This document shows, piece after piece, positions 23,881 to 31,743 of a DNA stretch of 42,583 nucleotides. How positions within the stretch are numbered: position 1 is the first letter of the stretch; each line of letters begins with the position of its first letter. The DNA is taken from IMG/VR virus record IMGVR_UViG_3300049596_001419, positions 1 through 42,583 of that record; one strand, given 5' to 3'. The notes under the pieces were generated by a model. That model saw only the letters and a list, made by a program, of their open reading frames with translations, made no database searches and was not told the origin of the DNA. This stretch comes from a virus. Made by a program: the position numbers and the translations under genes.

Positions 23881-24223
23881 AGTAATTATTGCAGGTGGTC
23901 GAGATTTTAAAGATTACGAAAAACTTAAAAACATTTGTGATATTGCATTTAAGAGTTATCCTCAAGTTGAGATCGTTAGTGGCACAGCACACGGAGCTGA
24001 CTTGCTAGGGGAACAGTATGCTAATGATAGAGGACACCTGATAAAACGATTCCCTGCAGATTGGGATAATTATGGCAAGGGAGCAGGGTTTCGCAGGAAT
24101 GTCGAGATGGCCGAATATGCTGGTGCACTATTAGCCTTTTGGGATGGGTCAAGTCGAGGTACACAACATATGATTAACACAGCAAAGAAAAAAGGATTAA
24201 AGATAAAAATAATAAAATATTAA
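23873..24223 (+). CDS. SLOG-family (YspA/DUF2493-like) protein
   Basis: 116 residues. IIAGGRDF at residues 4-11, SGTAHGADLLGEQYA, a FRRNVEMAEYAGALLAFWDG segment and SRGTQHMI match the DUF2493/YspA SLOG subfamily, which has a Rossmann-like nucleotide- or ADP-ribose-derivative-binding fold related to DprA and LOG. The likely ligand is an ADP-ribose- or NAD-related metabolite, but this is an inference. It is encoded directly after the HAD gene in the NAMPT-like operon. Confidence 0.85.
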   Translation: MIKVIIAGGRDFKDYEKLKNICDIAFKSYPQVEIVSGTAHGADLLGEQYANDRGHLIKRFPADWDNYGKGAGFRRNVEMAEYAGALLAFWDGSSRGTQHMINTAKKKGLKIKIIKY

Positions 24224-24231
24224 ATTTAATT

Positions 24232-24243
24232 TAGTATAATAAT
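24232..24243 (+). promoter_or_regulatory. Possible early/middle-type promoter element
   Basis: TAGTATAATAAT, a -10-like sequence 6 bases before the ATG at 24250. Similar sequences occur before other accessory genes (29945, 37856, 39813), but its closeness to the start makes this copy doubtful. Confidence 0.3.
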
Positions 24244-24249
24244 ATTAAG

Positions 24250-24660
24250 ATGAAAGTATATTGTAAAAGTTGTAAGAAACCTACAGAACACCGTCAAAAG
24301 TTAGGAGGAACTGTTTGTAATTCTTGTGATGTTATAAACTATCCAGTTTATCTTGAAAGAATTAATGATGGTAGAAGTAATATTGGAAACACTGCTATTT
24401 GGATAGAGTGGACCGACGACGGTAGAGGTAAAGCAAGTCATCCTGATCCGCGGATAGGATATAGCCTATGTTTAGATCCATATGTAATCAAACCGGATTT
24501 TCCTGGATTAGAGGATCATATAACTACTCCAGGATATGGCTGGCTTACTACATCAGTTACTGAAATAATTGAAGATAAAAAAATAAAGTCAGTTCGTCAA
24601 ATTCACTTTAAAACTAAAAATTCAGAATATATTTTACACTATAGTACACCAAAATCATGA
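24250..24660 (+). CDS. Zinc-ribbon-containing hypothetical protein
   Basis: 136 residues. N-terminal zinc ribbon with cysteine pairs in YCKSCKKPTEH and VCNSCDVIN, then a charged region and a Trp/Pro-rich C-terminal part. Not assigned to a family. Overlaps the next small membrane gene by 4 bases. Confidence 0.72.
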   Translation: MKVYCKSCKKPTEHRQKLGGTVCNSCDVINYPVYLERINDGRSNIGNTAIWIEWTDDGRGKASHPDPRIGYSLCLDPYVIKPDFPGLEDHITTPGYGWLTTSVTEIIEDKKIKSVRQIHFKTKNSEYILHYSTPKS

Positions 24661-24836
24661 CAAAAGTAGCACTCATAATCGTCCTGTTAATATGTTCAAT
24701 ACTTTGTTGGTTATTTGCAACAACCGCTCGAGTAAATAATGAACATAATAAGACAGCATTTATTATTAAATCAATTTTCTATTGGCTTGCGATCACTATT
24801 GCATTTTCAATAGGTTACTTAATATCTAGCATATGA
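24657..24836 (+). CDS. Two-transmembrane small protein
   Basis: 59 residues with two hydrophobic helices (about residues 4-22 and 36-58) joined by a short polar loop (ARVNNEHNKT). Start ATG overlaps the stop of the previous gene and its stop overlaps the next start (ATGA), so all three are coupled. Short, but coding support from spacing is good. Function unknown; a small lysis or membrane protein is possible. Confidence 0.68.
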   Translation: MTKVALIIVLLICSILCWLFATTARVNNEHNKTAFIIKSIFYWLAITIAFSIGYLISSI

Positions 24837-25039
24837 AACAATTAGAATGGAAAGAAATTAAAAGCACAGTTCAATGCTTTCAGCTTGATGGTGAACCTGA
24901 ACTGATTCATGTTATTAAGACAGGATTTAATGATATGTATATGATAGTGCATGAAGATGCGTATGAGTTTTCTCTAGGTCTAGTTGAGTATGGGACTAGA
25001 GAATTAATTGAACACAAATATAATATAAAATTAAATTAA
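24833..25039 (+). CDS. Hypothetical small protein
   Basis: 68 residues, soluble, mixed alpha/beta, not recognised. Coupled by ATGA overlap to the preceding membrane gene; two bases before the next gene. Confidence 0.6.
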   Translation: MKQLEWKEIKSTVQCFQLDGEPELIHVIKTGFNDMYMIVHEDAYEFSLGLVEYGTRELIEHKYNIKLN

Positions 25040-25041
25040 TT

Positions 25042-25524
25042 ATGGAAAAAGAAATTATCTTAAATCAAATTAAAACACCAGATGGAACTATCCTAATGTC
25101 TATGCATCGTCACGATTATGTAACGTATGATGATGCAAATGGATTAACTTATATGGTAGATGGAGGTAGTGAATATCTACGTAGAAATATTCATAGAACT
25201 GAGTTAACTCCGATTAACCGTATTATAGTTAAGATTAAATCAATGCTTGGTATAAAATGGCGTGATCCATTAGAATATACTGAACTTTCAATATTTAGTG
25301 ATGCCCCATTTGAAGTAATTCGTGAGAGCTTTCATAGAGGAGGTCGTGGAAAGGATGGCACTGAACCTTTAACTTGGGTACCAATGGATAAGATGAGTGA
25401 CGATTGGTTATTAGCGTGTATTAAGTATAATAATGATCATGGTAGAATGGATTGCTTTGCAAATACATTATATTCAAAGGAATTAGAATATCGCCAAGAA
25501 AATAATATACATATTGCAGATTAA
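25042..25524 (+). CDS. Conserved phage hypothetical protein
   Basis: 160 residues. The C-terminal part (FHRGGRGKDGTEPLTWVPMDKMSDDWLLACIKYN) resembles a family common in T4-like phages with a G-x-x-G loop and a MSDDWL-type helix. Function unknown. Last gene of the plus run; its end overlaps the convergent lysozyme-like gene by 4 bases. Confidence 0.68.
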   Translation: MEKEIILNQIKTPDGTILMSMHRHDYVTYDDANGLTYMVDGGSEYLRRNIHRTELTPINRIIVKIKSMLGIKWRDPLEYTELSIFSDAPFEVIRESFHRGGRGKDGTEPLTWVPMDKMSDDWLLACIKYNNDHGRMDCFANTLYSKELEYRQENNIHIAD

Positions 25525-26084
25525 TCTACCTCAGTATCTACTGAGGTTTCAGTTGAAGTAGTAGCAATCGGTGGTTCCATTTGTGTATCCTGTTGAGAAA
25601 TATATTCATCGTATATTTCTCTAGCACTAGCAGTACGTAGTATACTTGATGCAGCACCTTCATATTTAATAGCAATAATCGATGCTGCTGACTCAACAGT
25701 TGGAGCCGCTTCTACTAATTGTTTAATAGGTTTAGTTACAGTAAAATATTTACTATTTAATTCAATATTAATAAATTCAAGTTGACCATCAATTGATTGC
25801 CACTTAGGTAACTTCTTTAAGCTACTTAATCTTGAATCTCCCCATTGAACTAATCCGTAGTGGCCAGAAGTAGCCTTTAGATTAGGTTCAAATTTAGATT
25901 CTGCAAAAATATTTCCACAAAGAGCTGCTGCTAGCTTTGGAGAATATTCATATTTAGTAACGAGTTTATCCATTATAGATAACGCAATATTAAAAAGGTG
26001 GGAGTATTTCCCACCTTTTTCTTTATTAAAATATGAAGCTTCATTTAGTCGCTTCCATTGTTTAAATTCTAAAATATATCCCAT
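25521..26084 (-). CDS. Lysozyme-like protein with capsid-signal leader
   Basis: 187 residues. The body (about residues 28-140) matches the phage tail-lysozyme (Phage_lysozyme2) pattern: LAAALCGNIFAESKFEPNL with catalytic-type E62, then GHYGLVQWGDSRLSSL. It should cut peptidoglycan. The N-terminus MGYILEFKQWKRLNEA ends in L-N-E before A (E15), the capsid-targeting-like leader. So it may be carried in the head and delivered, not used as a lysis endolysin. The C-terminus (residues about 165-187) is a Thr/Ser-rich disordered tail. Second gene of the minus-strand operon from 27470. Confidence 0.82.
   Translation of the reverse strand: MGYILEFKQWKRLNEASYFNKEKGGKYSHLFNIALSIMDKLVTKYEYSPKLAAALCGNIFAESKFEPNLKATSGHYGLVQWGDSRLSSLKKLPKWQSIDGQLEFINIELNSKYFTVTKPIKQLVEAAPTVESAASIIAIKYEGAASSILRTASAREIYDEYISQQDTQMEPPIATTSTETSVDTEVD
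25528..25547. terminator. Hairpin at convergent gene ends
   Basis: ACCTCAGTA pairs with TACTGAGGT around a 2-base centre, inside the last codons of the lysozyme-like gene. No clear U-tract, so terminator activity is uncertain. Confidence 0.35.
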
Positions 26085-26090
26085 TAGTTA

Positions 26091-27470
26091 TTAGAATAAC
26101 CAGCTTTCTGAATCTTCTTCAGGTCCAGTGGCTGATGATTTTTTAAATATGTTGTCAGTGTCAGCTGATTTAATTCCTAATGCACCTGCAATACTTACAT
26201 TTGGTGTTTTAATTTTACTAGTAACTAAAAATGCTGCAAATTTATCAATTACTCCATCTAATGTGTGTTTAGCAATCATACTTGGAATTGATGCATAGTC
26301 ACCAGCCGTAGGTAAGTCCCTTCTGTATTTTTCAGGCTGAGCTTCTCTAAATCCTGTTTCAGGTGATCTGCTCTCTTCATCTGGACTAAATTTCTTACGT
26401 TGAACCGTGTATCGACCTGTCCATGAAATACCTACCTCATTCTCTTGTTCTAATTCAAAACCTGAAGTTTTTTTATATGCACTCGGAGCTCCTTCTACTC
26501 CACCTCTACCTTCATTGTATAATTCTTTTCTAAAATCTCTAAATTTTGAAAATAACCAAGCCTGTACTTTAGCAGGATTCCCGCCGATCGCAGTAGATAA
26601 TTCATTTATTTCAGGGAATAGTGCACCTCTAAAACCATTTTCATTATTAGCGTCAGCTTCAATCTTATTCTTAATTTGAGTATTTAATTTAGGAACGATC
26701 TTTGAAAAACGATTAGCAAAAACTCTTAAAAAGTCAGGTGATAATACTTGACCTTTAGCAGACGTCCTAGTTTCCCGAGTAACTCTAGGTTCTTCTTGTG
26801 GTGCAACTGGGATATTATATATAAATAACGGTTTTTCTAGAGAAGGTGCATACTTTTTCTCTCCTTGTCTAGTCATTGCTCTTACAAACTCTTGGATCTT
26901 ACCATTAGTGTTTCCGCCTTTAGTATCATGTACTCCTCGTAATTGTAAACGGTCAACTCCACTAGTTGTTAATTCAGAATATCCATAATCAACTGCTTTC
27001 TTTTTTTCAGGATCCCATGCAATGACAGCATACTGTTCTCCAGTTGCACCTTTACTTGGTTGTTTATGATAAAGAAACATAAAGAAATCGATCTCTGGAT
27101 TTACTACAAAGATTCTGATTTCACCAAATGGAATTGATTGAAGATACCAAGCAAAATCAGTATATTCACTTTTAACCTCCTTGTTTTGGAATGGGCTACT
27201 ATTTGATTTACGACCTCTTAATTTAATTGGATCAGGTATTTCAACATTTGGTGAAGGAATAAAATAATTATATGGCATTGGAACAGCTGCTCTAGATTTA
27301 TAAGTATGTCCCATTTGAGGATATTGATTACTATAGTGTTCCTCCTTTGTGTGGATAGTCCTAATCATTTCTTTAGGTAATCCAATTTGACTTAAATTTG
27401 AATCTTCAAAAATCGCATTGTTTACATACGATTCAAATTCTTTAATTAATCCGCCTTCTTTATTAAGCAT
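26091..27470 (-). CDS. Large capsid-signal protein of unknown function
   Basis: 459 residues. The leader GLIKEFESYVNNAIFED ends in I-F-E before D (E22). Central region about residues 104-200 has hydrophobic strands (IRIFVVNPEIDFFMFLYH, QYAVIAWDPEKKKAVDYG) like an effector-type alpha/beta domain. The later part is basic and helical with a Pro/Gln-rich linker, and the end is disordered (SATGPEEDSESWLF). No enzymatic motif identified. A probable head-packaged protein transcribed from a divergent element at 27487. Confidence 0.75.
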   Translation of the reverse strand: MLNKEGGLIKEFESYVNNAIFEDSNLSQIGLPKEMIRTIHTKEEHYSNQYPQMGHTYKSRAAVPMPYNYFIPSPNVEIPDPIKLRGRKSNSSPFQNKEVKSEYTDFAWYLQSIPFGEIRIFVVNPEIDFFMFLYHKQPSKGATGEQYAVIAWDPEKKKAVDYGYSELTTSGVDRLQLRGVHDTKGGNTNGKIQEFVRAMTRQGEKKYAPSLEKPLFIYNIPVAPQEEPRVTRETRTSAKGQVLSPDFLRVFANRFSKIVPKLNTQIKNKIEADANNENGFRGALFPEINELSTAIGGNPAKVQAWLFSKFRDFRKELYNEGRGGVEGAPSAYKKTSGFELEQENEVGISWTGRYTVQRKKFSPDEESRSPETGFREAQPEKYRRDLPTAGDYASIPSMIAKHTLDGVIDKFAAFLVTSKIKTPNVSIAGALGIKSADTDNIFKKSSATGPEEDSESWLF

Positions 27471-27486
27471 TATTCAAAGTTTTTTA

Positions 27487-27496
27487 TTATTTATTC
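27487..27496 (-). promoter_or_regulatory. T4-late-like promoter element (divergent pair)
   Basis: GAATAAATAA on the minus strand, 16 bases upstream of the start at 27470. It abuts a plus-strand copy at 27497, forming an inverted pair between two capsid-signal genes. Confidence 0.5.
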
Positions 27497-27506
27497 GATA
27501 AATAAT
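27497..27506 (+). promoter_or_regulatory. T4-late-like promoter element (divergent pair)
   Basis: GATAAATAAT, 17 bases before the TTG start at 27524. Partner of 27487-27496. Confidence 0.5.
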
Positions 27507-27523
27507 AAAAAATATTTTATATT

Positions 27524-28732
27524 TTGATAAAGGATTTTAAAAATTTCATATTAGAAGCCCTAACTTTAAAGAAGAGTGGTGGTGCACACTACTTGGAAAG
27601 AGTAGATACTCGATTATCTAATCTTAAAATAGTTGGATTTACTGATTCTGCTGGAAAAAAAGTAAACGTTTCTAATGAGGAAACTCTTGCAGCTCAATCA
27701 TTTTATCGAAAGGCTCTTGCTAAGATTGCTAATCCTGAAGAGAGTAAAATATTTAGTGAATTAGATATTAAACCTGGGCATATTGGAATTATTCGATTAG
27801 GTAAATCTAAAGTGACACTATCTTCTGGCGAAATAGTTGAACCTGTGTTTAAAGTATATGAACGCACTGATAAAATAACTGGTGCCCCTATTTCAAGAAC
27901 AGGTAAATGTTTTTGGTTATTTACAATAGGTTCACAAGTATCAACTATTAAATTATATAATATTGACGGTAACTCCCCATCTGAAAAGGAATACTTAGTT
28001 AATAAATCAATTGAGCATTTAAAATCAGATCGTGAAGCTGAACTTGCTAAAATATCTAGAGTATTTTCAGTTAGTATTGATTCAGTTGAAGATCTTGCTA
28101 AAAGACACAGCATTGTTTTAACTCCAGCCGGAATATCAATTATTGGATTGCATCTTAATTCAGATGAATCAATTGATACTCAACTTAAATCATTTTTCTC
28201 AGGTTCATTAAATAAGAAAGAGGAAAAAGTTACACTTATTCCTAATATAGATTTAGATGCTGACTTTAGTCTTGAAATGGTTCCTAAGCAAATGAATATT
28301 ACTCCTGATAAAGTATGGCTGCTTGAGAAAAATACTAAATTTAATACTTGGGGAGCAATGCCTATTATAGGATCTAAGCAAACTAAAGGACTATCTGGAA
28401 ATGAAATTCAAATTAAAGTGGGTAAAAAATGGCTACATTGGCTAGATAACCCAAGCTTTAATACTCCTATGCAAATTGATAGAATTATTAAAAAAGGAGA
28501 TTCTATTTCATTAGGCAAAGAATTAGGAAATGGGGACTGGCTTATTAATACTGGAGTTATTACAGATATTGCAACTGACTCTCGATCAATAGATCCATAT
28601 GTAAAAACTAATGGTTGGGCATCAACTGATATAATTAATAAAGAGGATGCTGCAATAATCTTTAAAGATTATCGAGCAACTAATGAGGCTGAGAATCCTT
28701 TGTTAGACTTTAATAGTTTTATTAATCTCTAA
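27524..28732 (+). CDS. Large capsid-signal protein, signal-like motif at both ends
   Basis: 402 residues from a TTG start; no in-frame ATG lies near. MIKDFKNFILEA gives I-L-E before A (E11), an excellent capsid-targeting-like leader. The last ten residues, LLDFNSFINL, echo the same pattern without a Glu. The body has a basic N-terminal part (LTLKKSGGAHYLERVDTRL) and several strand-rich sections. No catalytic residue set is recognised. Convergent with the 28722 gene, overlapping by 11 bases. Confidence 0.78.
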   Translation: MIKDFKNFILEALTLKKSGGAHYLERVDTRLSNLKIVGFTDSAGKKVNVSNEETLAAQSFYRKALAKIANPEESKIFSELDIKPGHIGIIRLGKSKVTLSSGEIVEPVFKVYERTDKITGAPISRTGKCFWLFTIGSQVSTIKLYNIDGNSPSEKEYLVNKSIEHLKSDREAELAKISRVFSVSIDSVEDLAKRHSIVLTPAGISIIGLHLNSDESIDTQLKSFFSGSLNKKEEKVTLIPNIDLDADFSLEMVPKQMNITPDKVWLLEKNTKFNTWGAMPIIGSKQTKGLSGNEIQIKVGKKWLHWLDNPSFNTPMQIDRIIKKGDSISLGKELGNGDWLINTGVITDIATDSRSIDPYVKTNGWASTDIINKEDAAIIFKDYRATNEAENPLLDFNSFINL

Positions 28733-29045
28733 ACTTTCCAGGATAAAATCTTCTTAATGGATCTCCTTGTGGAATATATTTAGTTTTAATTCCAAAAATC
28801 TTTTTATCTTCACCAGAATAATTTGAATCTTCTATTTTAAAACCATGACGATTTGCCCATCCTTTAATAAAAGGTAATTGTAAAGGTTGACCTATTGTAA
28901 AATCAGGTTTAAGCTGAGTTCTATTATCAATTGATTGTATTGCACCATGTTCAACACGTAATATAATCTTACCTTTAATTGGAGATGTAAGTGTAATTGT
29001 TTGTGACCTTTGCCAGCTTTCATATAATTGAATATATTGTTTCAT
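28722..29045 (-). CDS. Small capsid-signal protein
   Basis: 107 residues. Leader MKQYIQLYESWQ has L-Y-E before S (E9). The rest is beta-rich (TLTSPIKGKIILRVEHGAIQ) and basic at the C-terminus. A late-type element lies 5 bases upstream of its ATG, which would give an almost leaderless transcript. Not recognised; probably head-packaged. Confidence 0.72.
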   Translation of the reverse strand: MKQYIQLYESWQRSQTITLTSPIKGKIILRVEHGAIQSIDNRTQLKPDFTIGQPLQLPFIKGWANRHGFKIEDSNYSGEDKKIFGIKTKYIPQGDPLRRFYPGKFRD

Positions 29046-29050
29046 ATACT

Positions 29051-29060
29051 TTATTTATCT
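29051..29060 (-). promoter_or_regulatory. T4-late-like promoter element
   Basis: AGATAAATAA on the minus strand, 5 bases before the ATG at 29045, adjacent to the terminator of the next minus-strand gene. Confidence 0.5.
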
Positions 29061-29070
29061 CAATAAACAA

Positions 29071-29096
29071 AAAAGGATCTCAATGGAGATCCTTAG
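29071..29096 (-). terminator. Terminator of the 29115-29801 gene
   Basis: A 9-base-pair stem (AAGGATCTC with GAGATCCTT, loop of 4 bases) followed, in the minus-strand direction, by a T-run. It lies between the zinc-ribbon gene and the promoter of the next gene. Confidence 0.75.
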
Positions 29097-29114
29097 TAAG
29101 CCTGACATTAAAAG

Positions 29115-29801
29115 TTATATTTTAGTTCCACACGCTGGACAAAACTTCCAGTTTGATTTTTTATGACGTTGACCACAATTTGAACAATAGTTTCGAATAT
29201 TATTAGATTCGATTGGAACCATGCCTTCCGGTAGAATTTGTAAATTCACTAGATTTATCGGCCATGTATTATACTTTGAAAATTCACTAGAGAATTTTTG
29301 ATTTGAATTCTCACCTTTTTCAGTTCTTCCAGTTTCAACGTATGATGCATTTGCTCCAATAATAGTTGTACTTAAATTATTGACTGTTGTTCCTCCAAAT
29401 GAAGGCATTTGAGTACTACCATATGTCCAAACCATTGGCATTGGTGCAACATTCGTTAATTCACTATAGAAAGAAACATCCACCTTTCCATTATGTTCAA
29501 TTACTTTACTTGAAGCAGTAGATTCATATGTTTCAAATAGAAATTTATGTGGAGAATCTATCCACCGATCAAGGAAAACTCTTTCCCCTGGTCGAATACT
29601 TATTCCAGTTTGAGAAACATCAGCTCCATCAATTTTAATCTGAGCTAATACTTTAGTTTGAGTTGGATTAAATAATTCTATTTCAAAATGAGTTCCGCCT
29701 TTTAAATAGACTATTCCATTTGTGTAATGTTTTAATCGATTACGATTTACTGCAATATTTGCAGATGGGCTCGAATAGCCAGTAGTTAAAGAATGATACA
29801 T
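29115..29801 (-). CDS. Hypothetical protein with C-terminal zinc ribbon
   Basis: 228 residues. A beta-rich body (about residues 30-110, with ISIRPGERVFLDRW) and a disordered Ser/Thr/Asn-rich stretch, ending in a zinc ribbon with cysteine pairs in YCSNCGQ and FCPACGTKI. The folded body plus ribbon looks like a structural or adaptor protein. Possible promoter: a weak AATAAAAAATAAC stretch upstream. Not recognised. Confidence 0.7.
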   Translation of the reverse strand: MYHSLTTGYSSPSANIAVNRNRLKHYTNGIVYLKGGTHFEIELFNPTQTKVLAQIKIDGADVSQTGISIRPGERVFLDRWIDSPHKFLFETYESTASSKVIEHNGKVDVSFYSELTNVAPMPMVWTYGSTQMPSFGGTTVNNLSTTIIGANASYVETGRTEKGENSNQKFSSEFSKYNTWPINLVNLQILPEGMVPIESNNIRNYCSNCGQRHKKSNWKFCPACGTKI

Positions 29802-29838
29802 AGTTTTACCTGTTATTTTTTATTAAGTTGACGTCATT

Positions 29839-29916
29839 ATGGCGATTAAACCATTCGAAAGTTACATTAACTCGACGCCAACTAGAGTGCCAGGCTCTAA
29901 TAAATTAAACTATTGA
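29839..29916 (+). CDS. Micro-ORF with capsid-signal-like sequence
   Basis: 25 codons: the peptide begins MAIKPFESYINS, close to KTFESFINK and LLDFNSFIN of other genes here, and ends after VPGSNKLNY. It is either a real tiny protein, the remnant of a lost capsid-signal gene, or chance. No ribosome-binding site is visible. The rest of the interval 29802-29988 holds only the possible promoter at 29945. Confidence 0.35.
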   Translation: MAIKPFESYINSTPTRVPGSNKLNY

Positions 29917-29944
29917 TCCTAATAAAGTTTTAAAAAATATTTTT

Positions 29945-29958
29945 TATAGTATAATATC
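29945..29958 (+). promoter_or_regulatory. Possible early/middle-type promoter element
   Basis: TATAGTATAATATC, a TATAAT-like sequence about 30 bases before the ATG at 29989. Related sequences precede other accessory genes. Confidence 0.35.
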
Positions 29959-29988
29959 AGCATATTGTTAAACCTAAAAACTTAAATT

Positions 29989-30546
29989 ATGTTATACAAA
30001 TTTGATAAACGTAAATCTAGATACGTTGTTGCTACTAAATTTTATGTTAGGGCAGCCTTTAGTCTTGGACTAATTTGTTTTATAACTTATTTACTTACAT
30101 CATTTCATATATCTAGAAAGCTAACTGACTCTGGCAATATTTCTGAGGAGATCCGAACACTTGTCATAAATTCTGAATATAAGTTTAGTCGAGCTAAATT
30201 AAAGGAATACTTAGTTGAACTAAATGTTCGATTCCCACATATTGTTTTTGCACAAGCTCAACTTGAGTCAGGTAATTTTAAATCCAATATCTTTTTAGAA
30301 AATAATAATCTCTTTGGAATGAAGGTGGCTAAACGAAGACCTACTACAAATAAAGGAGAAAATAGAGGACACGCTTATTTTAATTCATGGAAAGAGTGTG
30401 TAGTCGATTATGCTTTTTATCAAGCTGCTTATTTACATGATTTAAAAAATGAACAGGATTACTTACAATACCTTAAGTCAAATTATGCAGAGGACCCTAA
30501 TTATTATCAACGACTTACTGAATTATTAAAAAAGAGAAAGCGATGA
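29989..30546 (+). CDS. Membrane-anchored glucosaminidase-type endolysin
   Basis: 185 residues. A basic N-terminus then one transmembrane segment (about residues 21-40), so it is anchored or released like a signal-anchor endolysin. The C-terminal domain (residues about 80-175) matches the glucosaminidase (Bax/FlgJ-like) family: FAQAQLESGNF with catalytic-type E93, then NNLFGMK and the later YFNSWKECVVDYAFYQ. It should cleave the glycan of peptidoglycan and is the best candidate lysis enzyme in the window. No holin is obvious next to it. Confidence 0.85.
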   Translation: MLYKFDKRKSRYVVATKFYVRAAFSLGLICFITYLLTSFHISRKLTDSGNISEEIRTLVINSEYKFSRAKLKEYLVELNVRFPHIVFAQAQLESGNFKSNIFLENNNLFGMKVAKRRPTTNKGENRGHAYFNSWKECVVDYAFYQAAYLHDLKNEQDYLQYLKSNYAEDPNYYQRLTELLKKRKR

Positions 30547-30929
30547 AGGTATCATTTGATTTCGACTCAACATTAAGTAGAAGGGACGTTCAGGAATATG
30601 CAACTTCTCTAGTTAATAGTAACTATGAAGTATGGATAGTAACCTCACGGTGTGCAACTGAACCAGCTCTTGAGAAGGGTTGGCATTGGGTGACTAAACA
30701 GAATCAAGAACTATATGATGTTGCAGAAGCTTGCGGAATTCTTAAAGAAAGAATTGTATTTACTGATCATGTAGATAAGATAGTTTACTTAAAAGGAAAA
30801 GGTTTTGCTTTTCACTTAGATGACGATCCTGATGAACTTATTTATATCTTTGAAAGCGGCGATCCATGTATTCCAATAAACGTTGATTACTTTGCATGGA
30901 AAGAAGAATGTGATAAAATATTAAAATAA
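30543..30929 (+). CDS. HAD-superfamily hydrolase-like protein
   Basis: 128 residues. HAD motif I SFDFDSTLS (D6 and D8), motif II IVTSR, and a DHVDK-like loop then FHLDDDPDEL as the acidic motif. Small, cap-free phage HAD protein; substrate unknown. It overlaps the endolysin gene by 4 bases, so it is translationally coupled. Confidence 0.8.
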   Translation: MKVSFDFDSTLSRRDVQEYATSLVNSNYEVWIVTSRCATEPALEKGWHWVTKQNQELYDVAEACGILKERIVFTDHVDKIVYLKGKGFAFHLDDDPDELIYIFESGDPCIPINVDYFAWKEECDKILK

Positions 30930-30937
30930 AAAGTAAC

Positions 30938-31726
30938 ATGACTGAAGAAGAATTAAAAATGAATCATTCAATTGCATTATTCATGGATGATTATTATGAT
31001 ACTGGTTTAGAACCTGCATATTATATTAGAAACAACAAAGTGTATTCTTTAAATGATGCACAATATCACTCTTCTTGGGACTGGCTAATGACCGTAGTTG
31101 ATAAAATAGAGGATCTTGGGTTCAGAGTATATATTACTCAGTATTCATGTCAGATTTATCAAGTTGATAAAACATTCCCTGATAGTTTTATTATAGATGC
31201 AGATTTTAAACTAACTCGATTAGAAAATGCAATCGACGGAATTTCCTCTTTTGCTGAATGGTGGAATAAAAAAGCGATTCAGCCTGCAATTGACAAACGA
31301 TCAAATCTTATTGGAGACGTGAATGAATTTATTGATGATTGGTTACTTGACAAAATAAGATTCGATGAGGATCATATTTTTGAAAAGGAAATACGACCTG
31401 GAAAGACCAGAAAATATTATGAGATCTATCCTAAAGGTTCGTCAACTCGTAAATATCTTGAAGAAAGAATGAGAAATAGTATCGAAAGACTTTTTAAAAT
31501 CAGAGGAAATGAGTATAATAATCTAAAGGAAGATGAAATGGTTTTTATTCTAGATTCTGATCAAGTTGCAGCATATCGTGAATGGGCAAAAAATAAAACT
31601 CTGCCATCTACTACAATCGGCGGAGCATATGAAATATGTTTTACTCAAACAGATATAGGCACTTTTGCTGAAGTCAAATGTGTAGATGGAACTACATTAC
31701 AACTTACTGATTATTCTAAGCTTTAA
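30938..31726 (+). CDS. Hypothetical protein
   Basis: 262 residues. The N-terminal third (ALFMDDYYDTGLE, YHSSWDWLMTVVDKIE) matches a pattern common in Bacteroidota phages, with an aspartate-rich start. The rest is charged and helical, with a short DxD-like end. Function unknown. Confidence 0.65.
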   Translation: MTEEELKMNHSIALFMDDYYDTGLEPAYYIRNNKVYSLNDAQYHSSWDWLMTVVDKIEDLGFRVYITQYSCQIYQVDKTFPDSFIIDADFKLTRLENAIDGISSFAEWWNKKAIQPAIDKRSNLIGDVNEFIDDWLLDKIRFDEDHIFEKEIRPGKTRKYYEIYPKGSSTRKYLEERMRNSIERLFKIRGNEYNNLKEDEMVFILDSDQVAAYREWAKNKTLPSTTIGGAYEICFTQTDIGTFAEVKCVDGTTLQLTDYSKL

Positions 31727-31743
31727 TTTAAAACCCAAATAAT

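Noticed and set aside
26407-26679. Plus-strand ORF inside the 26091-27470 gene
   Set aside because: Antisense shadow of a real gene with a supported leader; low-complexity product with no family.
27703-28113. Minus-strand ORF inside the 27524-28732 gene
   Set aside because: Antisense shadow; the plus-strand frame carries the leader, late-type element and the C-terminal motif.
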